Translations under genes and position numbers: made by a program
The notes under the pieces: generated by a model
Seen by the model: the letters and a program-made list of their open reading frames with translations, nothing else
Databases searched by the model: none
What the model was told of the DNA's origin: nothing
Assembly: GCA_002708445.1 (NCBI GenBank)
Contig: PAOB01000043.1
Span: 1 to 35,239 of the forward strand
Length of the DNA: 35,239 nt
Source of the DNA: Candidatus Arcticimaribacter sp.
GTDB taxonomy: Bacteria; Bacteroidota; Bacteroidia; Flavobacteriales; Flavobacteriaceae
Reading direction: 5' to 3'
Shown here: in pieces, positions 1-8,145 of the stretch
Numbering within the stretch: position 1 is the first letter of the stretch
Layout: each line of letters opens with the position of its first letter

Positions 1-17
1 ATTTAATTTTTATCAAA

Positions 18-2129
18 ATGAAAAAAGGTTTATTAACTCTTTTGGCGGCTGCACTAACGATAGTAGGTTGTCAAGATTATGACTCACAGTTCAAGGAACT
101 TACTACGTTGGTGACTCAACTCTCTACCGATGTTGCTGGACTTAAAGCTTTGTCTGACGATATCGACGATCTCAGTGACACAGTTACTGGTTTGGCGTCT
201 TCGATTGACGTTTCTAGTCTTCAGACTCAACTAGATGCACTCGAAGCAGCACTTGTAGGTGTAGCAGACGAAACAGATCTAACAACGCTTGCTGAAGCAC
301 TTGCTTTAGTACAAGAAGATCTAAAAGAATTACTTGCTGCTAACGCTGTAATCAACCAAAGCATCACAATTAGCAACGAAGCTACTCTTCAGTACGCTGA
401 ATCTCTTGTAGGTACAGGAACTGACGATCCTACCGTGATCGTTAACGGAAGTGTAACTGTTGATTCTGCTTTTGCAAATGCAGATGCTTCACTAACAGCT
501 AGAATCAATGCAATCACAAACAAAATTGCTACTATCCTAGGAGTTGAAGATGGTGAAGGACTTGTTCTTACTCACAGTGCTTCTTCGACAATCAACTTCA
601 ACGAGTTGGCATTTGTAGACAAGACTGTAGAAGTGAGTGGTTCTTCATATGGACATCCTAAATTAACTACAATTTCTGGGAATGTTACTGAAACTCACAG
701 TGGTGCGATTTCTTACCCACTATTAGCTTCTGCTGGAATATTTGCTATTGGTAATGACGTTACCTCTGTTGATTTCCCAACGACTGCTAACATCACTTCG
801 ATGTCTACTGTAGGTTCTGCAACTGGTGAATTATGGTTAAAGAAAGCTACAACTATTAATACTGGTAAATCTGTTATAAGCAACTTAAATGCTACAAAAG
901 CTACAGATATTACAATTGGTAGTGGGGCGCATACTGGAAACGTTGTTATCAACGCTCCTGAAACAGCTACGATCAATCATGGTGTTGCTTCTATCTCAGG
1001 TACATTATCTGTATCAAGTGCTTCTTCTTCAACTATATACTTTGGTAGTAGTTTAACTTCTGTTGGATCAACTACTGTAGGTGCTATAGGACAAGCTCAT
1101 TTCCCAAAAATTACTCAATTTGGTGGTGATGCATCGCTTGGTGCAAAAGTACTTGACCTTTCAGGTTTAACTGGGAATGTATCAGGAACTATTGTTATTC
1201 CAAATGCATTAACAGTAGACACTCAAAAATTAGTTGTAAGTAGTAATGTAACTTATACTGCTGCTACAACTGCTCACTTCAAGACAGGAAGCCATACAAA
1301 TATTAACTTACCTGCTGTAACAACACTTGAACTTTTTAAACAAGGAGTTGTTTCATATATGGATACAAGAGGTTACACCACATTGAAGAATTTCTATGTA
1401 ACTGGAGCACAAGGTAAAGCACCGTTCTCTACCACCGTTACAAGTGTTGTTATTATTGGTGGACCTGCCTTAACAACAGCTGAAGTTAAAGGGGGTGATT
1501 TCGATACCGTAGCCGTACAAAGTCCTCTATTAACAAGTTTAACTACTGCTGGTGAGATTAGATATATTACAATAGATACTTGCCCGGAATTAGAAGAAAT
1601 CGCAATGAATCATGATCACTTAAGTGGAAGTGGCGCTGCGGAAATTGAAATTGTTGACAATGCAAAACTAAAATCGCTGGCGCCAACTGCTCTTAAATAT
1701 GTGGGCGATATCACAGTTGAGGATAATCCTTCACTTACCTCTCTAAATCTAAGTTCAATAACTAAAATTCCATTAGCGGGTTCTTATGAAGTGGGTATAT
1801 CTGGAAACAAGCTCACTGGCACTTATGTCGAAGCAACTGCAGGTTCTACAACTACTGCGTTTGTTGAAGCTCAAATTAAATCAGATGATTTACTCACCCT
1901 AATGCCAATGGTTGATTTAGCAATAGCTTCAAGAGCAGATGCATCAATTGGTAATGTAACATACACATTTGAGGTGAATTTATTTGATGTTGATCCTGCT
2001 ACTGCTGGAGCTCAAGATTTAGACACAATGATTCCTAATACACCTGTTGGAAGTGCTCCTTTCGTTAGTCAAGCCTCTGATGGTATTGGACTAGATACGC
2101 TCTTCAAACTATTAGTTAAACCTGAGTAA
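18..2129 (+). CDS. Large surface lipoprotein with coiled coil and beta-repeat (L-domain-like) region
   Basis: 703 residues starting with a lipoprotein signal: a short KK n-region, a hydrophobic stretch and a lipobox ending TIVGC, so Cys18 would be lipidated. Residues about 25-110 are rich in Leu, Asp, Ala and Thr with heptad-like spacing and probably form a coiled-coil stalk. From about residue 200 to 640 the chain is made of short Thr/Ser/Val/Ile strands with turns. Around residues 540-600 the pattern (DNPSLTSLNL, LKSL) resembles the leucine-rich solenoid of receptor L-domain or BspA-like proteins. Positively charged residues are few. It is likely anchored in the outer membrane and displayed at the surface. 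No enzyme motif is visible and I cannot assign a function; adhesin or surface-layer-like roles are possibilities only. The ATG at 18 is the obvious start because it opens the signal peptide. A strong terminator follows. Confidence 0.7.
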   Translation: MKKGLLTLLAAALTIVGCQDYDSQFKELTTLVTQLSTDVAGLKALSDDIDDLSDTVTGLASSIDVSSLQTQLDALEAALVGVADETDLTTLAEALALVQEDLKELLAANAVINQSITISNEATLQYAESLVGTGTDDPTVIVNGSVTVDSAFANADASLTARINAITNKIATILGVEDGEGLVLTHSASSTINFNELAFVDKTVEVSGSSYGHPKLTTISGNVTETHSGAISYPLLASAGIFAIGNDVTSVDFPTTANITSMSTVGSATGELWLKKATTINTGKSVISNLNATKATDITIGSGAHTGNVVINAPETATINHGVASISGTLSVSSASSSTIYFGSSLTSVGSTTVGAIGQAHFPKITQFGGDASLGAKVLDLSGLTGNVSGTIVIPNALTVDTQKLVVSSNVTYTAATTAHFKTGSHTNINLPAVTTLELFKQGVVSYMDTRGYTTLKNFYVTGAQGKAPFSTTVTSVVIIGGPALTTAEVKGGDFDTVAVQSPLLTSLTTAGEIRYITIDTCPELEEIAMNHDHLSGSGAAEIEIVDNAKLKSLAPTALKYVGDITVEDNPSLTSLNLSSITKIPLAGSYEVGISGNKLTGTYVEATAGSTTTAFVEAQIKSDDLLTLMPMVDLAIASRADASIGNVTYTFEVNLFDVDPATAGAQDLDTMIPNTPVGSAPFVSQASDGIGLDTLFKLLVKPE

Positions 2130-2169
2130 TCAATATAAACTACCAACTTATAACTTGCCGATAAGTGTA

Positions 2170-2201
2170 AAACCCTCAAACAGCATACTTGAGGGTTTTT
2201 T
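2170..2201 (+). terminator. Rho-independent terminator after the surface lipoprotein gene
   Basis: AACCCTCAA (2171-2179) pairs with TTGAGGGTT (2189-2197) around a 9-base loop, followed by a T run. The stem is 9 bp and perfect. A short T run on the other strand as well means it could also serve the convergent DUF2147 gene, which stops at 2248. Confidence 0.85.
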
Positions 2202-2247
2202 AATAAACATAATATTAAAATATACTTTTTAAAAGGATTATTTAGTG

Positions 2248-2664
2248 TTATTCTAAGCGTTTCCATACTTGAGTTCTCCCCAGGAAAGAAAAACCAATAA
2301 AACCACGAACCTTTAATTTTGATGGACCGTTTAAAGTTAACGTACAGTCATATTCTTTACCATTGGCGGGATCCAAAATGGTTCCATCAGTCCAACTGTC
2401 TCCATCTTTAGTCAAACCTTTTAAAATAAGTAAACCCTCAATGGGTTGATTTTTTTCTGATCCTTTACAATTTGTACAAACCTTACCTTTGTCTCCATCC
2501 TGCAAAAGTTTTTCAATTTTTCCATACAATTTATCGTTTTGAACATAAAGAGAAATGATGGACTTTTCGATCCCTGTTTCATCGTCAACACTTACCCATT
2601 TACCCTCGAAATTAGAAGTTTGAAAGAATAGGCATAAAAACAAAGAATAAAGTGAAAGAAACAT
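2248..2664 (-). CDS. DUF2147 family secreted protein
   Basis: A small exported protein of the DUF2147 family. The pattern GKWVSVDDETG near the mature N-terminus, a central CTNCKG...QPIEGLLILKGL segment and a C-terminal FLGRTQVWKR stretch are typical of this beta-rich family, whose function is unknown. The reading frame is open back to 2727, but I place the start at the ATG at 2664. That gives a normal signal peptide (MFLSLYSLFLCLFFQ) and about 138 residues, the usual family size; the longer form adds an unlikely 21-residue extension. The gene is convergent with the surface lipoprotein gene and divergent from the small membrane-protein gene at 2736. The two Cys (C-x-x-C) might bind metal or form a disulfide; that is inference. 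Confidence 0.75.
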   Translation of the reverse strand: MFLSLYSLFLCLFFQTSNFEGKWVSVDDETGIEKSIISLYVQNDKLYGKIEKLLQDGDKGKVCTNCKGSEKNQPIEGLLILKGLTKDGDSWTDGTILDPANGKEYDCTLTLNGPSKLKVRGFIGFSFLGRTQVWKRLE

Positions 2665-2735
2665 AGTTTTTATTTTAAAAATAAAAAAAAAATTGGAAGA
2701 GATTTTTGTAACTTGAAAATAAAACAAAATTAGAA

Positions 2736-2900
2736 GTGAAATTCCTAAGAATTATCTTATTTGTTCTCGGTATAGTCTGTTTAGCAGAAGTTGCTTATGT
2801 GCATTTTATGTTGAGTTTTGTGGACATCCCTTATTTAATCGTGGGTAGTGTTCTTTGTAGTTCTTCCATTTATTGGGGGATTAGAAAAAAAACAGATTAA
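2736..2900 (+). CDS. Small two-helix membrane protein (hypothetical, 54 aa)
   Basis: An ORF opening with GTG at 2736 and ending TAA at 2900. The translation has two hydrophobic segments (about residues 4-24 and 28-47), separated by the polar turn SFVDIP and ending in a basic tail RKKTD. This is the usual look of a small inner-membrane protein. It fills the otherwise empty gap between the DUF2147 gene and the ORF at 2936, and runs in the same direction as the latter, 35 bp upstream. I do not recognise a family. Support comes only from the reading frame, hydropathy and position. Confidence 0.45.
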   Translation: MKFLRIILFVLGIVCLAEVAYVHFMLSFVDIPYLIVGSVLCSSSIYWGIRKKTD

Positions 2901-2935
2901 AATTGTAAGAATTCGGTTTATTTAAAAAATAAAAA

Positions 2936-3181
2936 ATGTACCTAAGTGATAGTGAAGAATGGTTAGTCATTCTTGTAGCAACCACCATAGTTTTGGGGTT
3001 GATAATAAAAAGTTACCGTGATTACAAAACAATGTCTGCTGAAGCTAACGTGAAAATCGAGCAGAAAAAAAAAGATGAAGCCTATGTCCGAAAGCTCAAA
3101 GAAGTTATTGATCAAAAAAATGAATTACTCCAACAAGCGATTAAATTAAAAAAGGAACAAGCTGAAAAATCTGAAAATTAA
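2936..3181 (+). CDS. Small membrane-anchored coiled-coil protein (hypothetical)
   Basis: 81 residues. One N-terminal transmembrane helix (about residues 9-24, LVILVATTIVLGLIIK) is followed by a highly charged Lys/Glu-rich helix from about 35 to the C-terminus with coiled-coil periodicity. The layout resembles small single-span scaffold or cell-envelope proteins, but I cannot name a family. It lies 35 bp downstream of the small two-helix ORF and may share its transcript. The next gene (pirin) has its own -7 element in the 67-bp gap. Confidence 0.6.
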   Translation: MYLSDSEEWLVILVATTIVLGLIIKSYRDYKTMSAEANVKIEQKKKDEAYVRKLKEVIDQKNELLQQAIKLKKEQAEKSEN

Positions 3182-3206
3182 ACATGATTTATTTTGAATT
3201 GAATCT

Positions 3207-3214
3207 TATATTTG
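3207..3214 (+). promoter_or_regulatory. Bacteroidota-type -7 element upstream of the pirin gene
   Basis: TATATTTG matches the Bacteroidota primary-sigma -7 consensus TAnnTTTG exactly and lies 34 bp before the pirin ATG. I see no convincing TTG-type -33 element at the usual 17-23 bp distance. Confidence 0.5.
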
Positions 3215-3248
3215 TACCTACAAATGTTGTGAAGATAAATCAAAAAAT

Positions 3249-3962
3249 ATGAAAACTGTTCATCATCCAGCAGATAGTCGGGGAAATCAAAATCATGGTT
3301 GGCTAAAAGTGAATCATTCGTTTAGTTTTGCTAATTTTTATGACCCTAATAAAATGAATTTTGGAGCATTGCGAGTGCTCAACGATGATACCATTGCAGC
3401 AGGTATGGGTTTTGGTTCACATCCACATAATGACATGGAGATCATTACAATCCCGTTAAAAGGAGATCTTGAACACAAAGACAGTATGGGTTATTCTGAA
3501 GTAATCAAAGAAGGAGATATTCAGGTTTTGAGTGCTGGAACAGGTATTCAACACAGTGAATACAACAAGAATACAGATCGCCCCATCAACTTGCTACAAT
3601 TATGGGTTTTTCCAGAAAAAAAAGGTGTAAATCCAAGATACGATCAATTATCTATTAGAAATTTAAAAAAAGAAAATAAATTTTATCAGATACTATCTCC
3701 TTATGCAGATGATCAAGGTGTCTGGATACATCAAAATGCGTGGATGCATATGGGCGAATTTACAGATGACATAGAGCATATTTATCAATTGAAAGATAAG
3801 AGTAATGGAGTTTATGTTTTTGTAATCGAAGGTGGTGCTTTTGTTGATTCTCAAAATCTTCAAAAAAGAGATGCATTGGGTGTATGGGAAACCGAATCCA
3901 TACAAATTAAAACAGAAAAAAAATCGAAAATCCTACTGATCGAAGTTCCGATGAAATTTTAA
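3249..3962 (+). CDS. Pirin family protein (bicupin)
   Basis: 237 residues, the normal length of bacterial pirins of the YhhW type. The N-terminal cupin carries the family metal ligands: His58 and His60 in SHPHNDMEI, His102 and Glu104 in GTGIQHSEY. The opening section with HSFSFANFYDP is also typical. Members bind a single metal ion (Fe, Ni or similar). Some, such as E. coli YhhW, show quercetin dioxygenase activity; others are redox or regulatory proteins. The physiological substrate here cannot be deduced. There is no signal peptide, so it is cytoplasmic. The gene appears to stand alone behind its own -7 element, with a tiny ORF 9 bp downstream. Confidence 0.9.
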   Translation: MKTVHHPADSRGNQNHGWLKVNHSFSFANFYDPNKMNFGALRVLNDDTIAAGMGFGSHPHNDMEIITIPLKGDLEHKDSMGYSEVIKEGDIQVLSAGTGIQHSEYNKNTDRPINLLQLWVFPEKKGVNPRYDQLSIRNLKKENKFYQILSPYADDQGVWIHQNAWMHMGEFTDDIEHIYQLKDKSNGVYVFVIEGGAFVDSQNLQKRDALGVWETESIQIKTEKKSKILLIEVPMKF

Positions 3963-3971
3963 ACAAAAAAA

Positions 3972-4109
3972 ATGAACAAAGAAAATACCCTTGCAGAACT
4001 TATTGATGTTCTCAACAAAAGAATTGAAAACAACGATGTTATTGATTCAGTACATAAAATAAAATTAATGACTGCTAGAGATGTTATAAAAGAGATGATT
4101 CATGAATAA
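3972..4109 (+). CDS. Small acidic helical protein (hypothetical, 45 aa)
   Basis: An ATG-started ORF of 45 codons beginning 9 bp after the pirin stop, so it may be co-transcribed with pirin. The translation opens MNKENTLAELIDVLNKRI and ends ARDVIKEMIHE. It is a polar, probably all-helical protein with no signal or membrane segment. I recognise no family. The amino acid composition is that of a normal soluble protein, which argues for real coding, but the size makes this tentative. Confidence 0.4.
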   Translation: MNKENTLAELIDVLNKRIENNDVIDSVHKIKLMTARDVIKEMIHE

Positions 4110-4176
4110 ATTTGTTTAGAAAATCGAAACTGCACATAAAAAAATTTACAGGTTAAAAAAAATCTGACTTTATCAT

Positions 4177-4184
4177 TACATTTG
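4177..4184 (+). promoter_or_regulatory. -7 element directly before the GH16 lipoprotein gene
   Basis: TACATTTG fits TAnnTTTG exactly. Transcription would start a few bases after 4184. That is almost on the GTG at 4189 and just before the in-frame ATGs at 4201 and 4204, so the position bears on the choice of start codon. It is the likely promoter of the GH16-GH3-GH16 operon. Confidence 0.5.
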
Positions 4185-4188
4185 CAAA

Positions 4189-5067
4189 GTGAAAAAAAAT
4201 ATGATGAGAAAGAAATTAGTACTCTTTTTATCAATAATAAGCTTTTCATGTTCTAGTGGTGGAGATGATCCCTCGCCTATTCCGATAGTTGAACCTCAAG
4301 TAATTGCCCCAGTTGAAGGTTGTAAAGGAGGAAGAATTGAAAATGCTAGTCCCAACGGAGATAGAACCACCCTTGTATGGGCAGAAGAATTTAATGAAGA
4401 CGGAGCTCCTTGTGTGAAAAATTGGAATCACGAAACTATTCCGCCAAACAACGGAAGTTGGTGGAACGAAGAGGTTCAATATTATACTGATAGAAGAGAA
4501 AATTCTATTGTAGAAGATGGTGTACTCAAGATCATCGCAAGAAAAGAAAATTACATTTCCAAAGAATACACCTCAGCCCGAATGACAACACAACGTCTTT
4601 TTGAGTTTCGATATGGAAAAGTAGAAATTAAAGCAAAACTCCCAGAGGGACAAGGCACTTGGCCTGCTCTGTGGTTTTTAGGAGCCAATATTGATACTGT
4701 AGGTTGGCCCACTTGTGGTGAAATTGATCTTATGGAGCACGGCGATGGGGAACCCGGTTTGGTTTCTTCTACAGTTCACAGAGCAAATGCTGATGGAAAT
4801 AATTATTACCGAAGAGGGGAACAAGTCATCGAAAATGAATCTTCTAAATTTCATATTTACGAAATGATTTGGACCAATTCTTCAATTCAATTTTTTGTAG
4901 ATGAAGTCATGCATCACAGTGTGTCTTATGACCCTAATACACCATTCGACAAATACTTTTTTATAATTCTAAATGTTGCAATGGGTGGAACATTTACTGG
5001 AAATAATATTGATCCAAACTTCACTTCCTCTGCCCTAGAAGTAGATTACATTCGAGTATATCAATAA
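4189..5067 (+). CDS. GH16 family beta-glucanase (laminarinase-type), lipoprotein
   Basis: An endo-acting glycoside hydrolase of family 16, most like the laminarinases that cut beta-1,3-glucan with retention of configuration. The catalytic signature is CGEIDLMEH: Glu178 as nucleophile, Asp180, and Glu183 as acid/base, counted from the GTG. The family hallmarks LPEGQGTWPALW before it and the C-terminal VDYIRVYQ strand after it are present. The N-terminus has a lipoprotein signal ending FSC (Cys21), then a Ser/Gly/Asp linker, so it is probably anchored to the outer membrane and may face outward. The frame opens with GTG at 4189; ATG at 4201 or 4204 would also give a complete signal peptide. It leads a tight three-gene unit with GH3 (22-bp gap) and a second GH16. 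Confidence 0.9.
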   Translation: MKKNMMRKKLVLFLSIISFSCSSGGDDPSPIPIVEPQVIAPVEGCKGGRIENASPNGDRTTLVWAEEFNEDGAPCVKNWNHETIPPNNGSWWNEEVQYYTDRRENSIVEDGVLKIIARKENYISKEYTSARMTTQRLFEFRYGKVEIKAKLPEGQGTWPALWFLGANIDTVGWPTCGEIDLMEHGDGEPGLVSSTVHRANADGNNYYRRGEQVIENESSKFHIYEMIWTNSSIQFFVDEVMHHSVSYDPNTPFDKYFFIILNVAMGGTFTGNNIDPNFTSSALEVDYIRVYQ

Positions 5068-5089
5068 ATACGATTTTAATTAAAATATT

Positions 5090-7366
5090 ATGCTAAAAAA
5101 ATTATTTATCCTCATATTAATTTTTGTAGGTCAAATTTCAACTGGACAACAAACATCAAATGCTGCAATTGAAGCCAAGGTAGAAAACCTATTAAAAAAA
5201 ATGACCTTAAAGGAAAAGATAGGTCAAATGAATCAATACAATGGTTTTTGGAACGTAACTGGTCCCGTTCCTGAAGGTGGCGATGCAAAAGCAAAATACG
5301 ATCACTTAGCACAAGGATATGTCGGTTCAATGCTTAATGTTCGAGGGGTCAAAGAAGTACGCGAAGTACAAAAAATAGCCGTTGAAAAATCAAGATTAGG
5401 GATACCCCTAATCGTAGGTTTCGATTTGATCCACGGATACAAAACAATCAGCCCAATTCCACTTGCAGAGTCTGCTAGTTGGGATTTAAAAGCGATCAAA
5501 CACTCAGCTGCTCTGGGAGCAAAAGAAGCTTCTGCCGCAGGGATTAATTGGACCTTTGCTCCAATGGTCGATATCACAAGAGATGCTCGCTGGGGAAGAG
5601 TTATGGAAGGAGCAGGAGAAGATCCCTTTTTGGGAAGTCAAATTGCTGTTGCTCGGGTTCAAGGTTTTCAAGGAACCGATTTAGATTCCCCACATACAGT
5701 AGCCGCATGTGCTAAACACTTCGCTGGTTATGGGTTTGCAGAAGCAGGAAGAGATTACAACACAGTTGATGTTGGAATTAACACCCTTCACAACATCATC
5801 CTCCCTCCTTTCAAAGCTGTCGTAGATGCAGGTATAAGAACCTTTATGAACTCATTCAACGACCTCAATGGTATTCCTGCTACCGCAGATGCTTATTTAC
5901 AAAGAAAGATCCTTAAAGGCGATTGGAACTTTGACGGTTTTGTAGTTTCTGATTGGGGATCTCTCAGAGAAATGATGGATCACGGATATGCCAGAGACAG
6001 AAAACACGCAGGTGAATTGGCTCTTAATGGTGGGTCAGATATGGACATGGAATCCTACATCTACTTTAATGAGACTGAAAATCTTCTTGCAGAAGGAAAG
6101 GTAACTCAAGATCAAATTGATGACGCTGTACGTAGAATCCTTCGAGTAAAATTTGAATTGGGATTATTTGATGACCCCTACAGATACCTTGACGAAAAGA
6201 GAGAAGAAGAAATTACTGGATCCCAAGAAATACTCGATGGAGTATTAGATATGGCAAAAAAGTCGATCGTTTTACTCAAAAACGAAAAGCAAACATTACC
6301 CCTTAAAAAAGAGGGTCAAAAAATTGCTTTAATAGGACCTTTAGCTGCAGATAAAAATAGCCCACTGGGTAACTGGAGAATCGCTGCAGAAAACAACACT
6401 GCTGTATCTGTATTGGAAGGATTGCAAGCTTTTAAAGGCAACAAAATAACCCATGAGCAAGGAGTAAGACTTGTCAACAAAATTCCCTCTGGATTTCACG
6501 AAGAGGTAATCATTAATGAAACGGATAGAACTGGATTTGAAGCTGCAAAAAAAGCTGCTGCTGAAGCTGATGTCGTAGTTATGGTTCTAGGAGAATACGG
6601 GTTTCAGTCAGGAGAAGCACGAAGTAGAGCTAACCTCGATCTTCCTGGACTTCAACAAGAATTACTGGAAGAAGTTTTTGCTGTAAATCAAAACATAGTA
6701 TTGGTACTGATGAACGGAAGACCTTTGATTTTGAATTGGGCAGAGCAAAACCTCCCAAGCATAGTAGAGGCATGGCATTTAGGAACCCAAAGTGGAAACG
6801 CAATTGCACAGGTACTTTATGGAGAATACAACCCCAGTGGAAAGCTGCCTATGAGTTTTCCCAGAAATGTAGGTCAAATGCCCTTGTACTACAATCACAA
6901 AAGTACGGGTAGACCAGGAGCTGACGGTGAAGATCAAGGAAGCGTTTTCTGGTCACATTACATTGATGAAGAAAACACCCCTCTTTATCCGTTTGGGTAT
7001 GGTCTTAGTTACACCAAATTCAACTACTCCGATATTGAGTTAAGTACCTCTGAAATTTACGAAGGAAGTTCAATTGAAGCATCAATTGTACTAACCAACA
7101 CAGGAAAAGTTGAAGGTAAAGAAGTTGTTCAATTGTATCTTCAAGATCCATTTGCAAGTGCTGTTCGACCCGTAAGAGAATTGAAAGAATTTGAATTGGT
7201 AAACCTCAAAGCAGGTGAATCCAAAAAGATCCGTTTTACCATCACCAAAAAAATGCTAGAATTTTACAGTGCACAAAATATTTGGGAAGCTGAAGCCGGA
7301 AAGTTCAATGTCTTTATTGGTAGTGACTCAAACACAACTAGAAAAGCTGAGTTTATCCTTAAGTAA
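5090..7366 (+). CDS. bglX: GH3 family beta-glucosidase, periplasmic (BglX-type)
   Basis: 758 residues with a Sec signal peptide (cleavage near residues 18-20, STGQ), matching periplasmic BglX-type enzymes that remove glucose from short beta-glucans. The N-terminal TIM barrel includes the substrate-binding GFDLIHGYKT (about 110-119) and KHFAGYG (209-215). The nucleophile is Asp288 in GFVVSDWGS. The alpha/beta sandwich domain lies around 390-600, with GEYGFQSGEARSR near the active site, and a C-terminal fibronectin type III-like domain covers about 660-758. All family landmarks are intact. It sits between two GH16 laminarinases (22 bp upstream, 5 bp downstream), so its likely task is hydrolysis of laminari-oligosaccharides in the periplasm. 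The bglX symbol rests on architecture only. Confidence 0.92.
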   Translation: MLKKLFILILIFVGQISTGQQTSNAAIEAKVENLLKKMTLKEKIGQMNQYNGFWNVTGPVPEGGDAKAKYDHLAQGYVGSMLNVRGVKEVREVQKIAVEKSRLGIPLIVGFDLIHGYKTISPIPLAESASWDLKAIKHSAALGAKEASAAGINWTFAPMVDITRDARWGRVMEGAGEDPFLGSQIAVARVQGFQGTDLDSPHTVAACAKHFAGYGFAEAGRDYNTVDVGINTLHNIILPPFKAVVDAGIRTFMNSFNDLNGIPATADAYLQRKILKGDWNFDGFVVSDWGSLREMMDHGYARDRKHAGELALNGGSDMDMESYIYFNETENLLAEGKVTQDQIDDAVRRILRVKFELGLFDDPYRYLDEKREEEITGSQEILDGVLDMAKKSIVLLKNEKQTLPLKKEGQKIALIGPLAADKNSPLGNWRIAAENNTAVSVLEGLQAFKGNKITHEQGVRLVNKIPSGFHEEVIINETDRTGFEAAKKAAAEADVVVMVLGEYGFQSGEARSRANLDLPGLQQELLEEVFAVNQNIVLVLMNGRPLILNWAEQNLPSIVEAWHLGTQSGNAIAQVLYGEYNPSGKLPMSFPRNVGQMPLYYNHKSTGRPGADGEDQGSVFWSHYIDEENTPLYPFGYGLSYTKFNYSDIELSTSEIYEGSSIEASIVLTNTGKVEGKEVVQLYLQDPFASAVRPVRELKEFELVNLKAGESKKIRFTITKKMLEFYSAQNIWEAEAGKFNVFIGSDSNTTRKAEFILK

Positions 7367-7371
7367 TTTCA

Positions 7372-8139
7372 ATGCTCCAAAAAGCGCTTTTTTTTCTGTT
7401 ATTAATTTTCTTTACCACTGTTCAAGCGCAAAAAAGTAAACGAAAACTGGTCTGGTCTGATGAATTTGAGCAACCAACATTAGATCTCAATTACTGGAGT
7501 TACAAAACTGGGGATGGATGCCCCGAATTATGTGGTTGGGGAAACAATGAATGCCAAATTTACACAGACAGTAATCATTTGATAAGAAACGGTAATCTCG
7601 TGATTCAAGCACGCTTAAAAGATCAGGTTTACACTTCAACAAGAATTACTACAAAAGGGAAAGTAGAATACCAATACGGCCGTTTTGAAGTACGTGCAAA
7701 GCTCCCTACTGGACAAGGAGTTTGGCCAGCATTTTGGATGTTAGGAAATTCCATATCGGAAGTGGGTTGGCCACTCTGTGGCGAAATAGATGTTTTGGAA
7801 TACGTCGGTAAAAATCCTGAAGAAATTTTTACCTCCTTGCACACCCAAGCTAGTCATGGAAATACCATCAATACCAAAACAACCAAATTCTCAAATATTG
7901 AAGAAGGGTTTCATATCTATGCAGCAGATTGGACCCAAGATCAAATTGAGTTTTTTGTTGACGGAAAAAGTGTCTACACCTTTATTCCCAAAGATAAAAG
8001 CACAGAGGAATGGCCCTTTGATCAACCCTTTTATCTACTGTTGAATTTAGCCATAGGAGGTGATTTTGGTGGACCAGAAGTTGATGACAAGATTTTTCCT
8101 CAAGAATTCATAATTGATTACGTTCGAGTTTATCAGTAG
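7372..8139 (+). CDS. GH16 family beta-glucanase (laminarinase-type), Sec-exported
   Basis: 255 residues with a plain Sec signal peptide (hydrophobic to about residue 18, TVQAQ), so it is released to the periplasm or exterior rather than lipid-anchored. The catalytic motif CGEIDVLEY (Glu138, Asp140, Glu143) follows LPTGQGVWPAFW. The chain ends with the same IDYVRVYQ strand as the first GH16. Sequence similarity to the lipoprotein GH16 is evident throughout, but this one is shorter, lacks the N-terminal linker, and has extra Cys residues (CPELCGWGNNEC) near residues 50-61. The start is 5 bp after the GH3 stop, so translation is probably coupled. The gene ends only 6 bp from the convergent symporter gene. 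Confidence 0.92.
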   Translation: MLQKALFFLLLIFFTTVQAQKSKRKLVWSDEFEQPTLDLNYWSYKTGDGCPELCGWGNNECQIYTDSNHLIRNGNLVIQARLKDQVYTSTRITTKGKVEYQYGRFEVRAKLPTGQGVWPAFWMLGNSISEVGWPLCGEIDVLEYVGKNPEEIFTSLHTQASHGNTINTKTTKFSNIEEGFHIYAADWTQDQIEFFVDGKSVYTFIPKDKSTEEWPFDQPFYLLLNLAIGGDFGGPEVDDKIFPQEFIIDYVRVYQ

Positions 8140-8145
8140 GTAATA

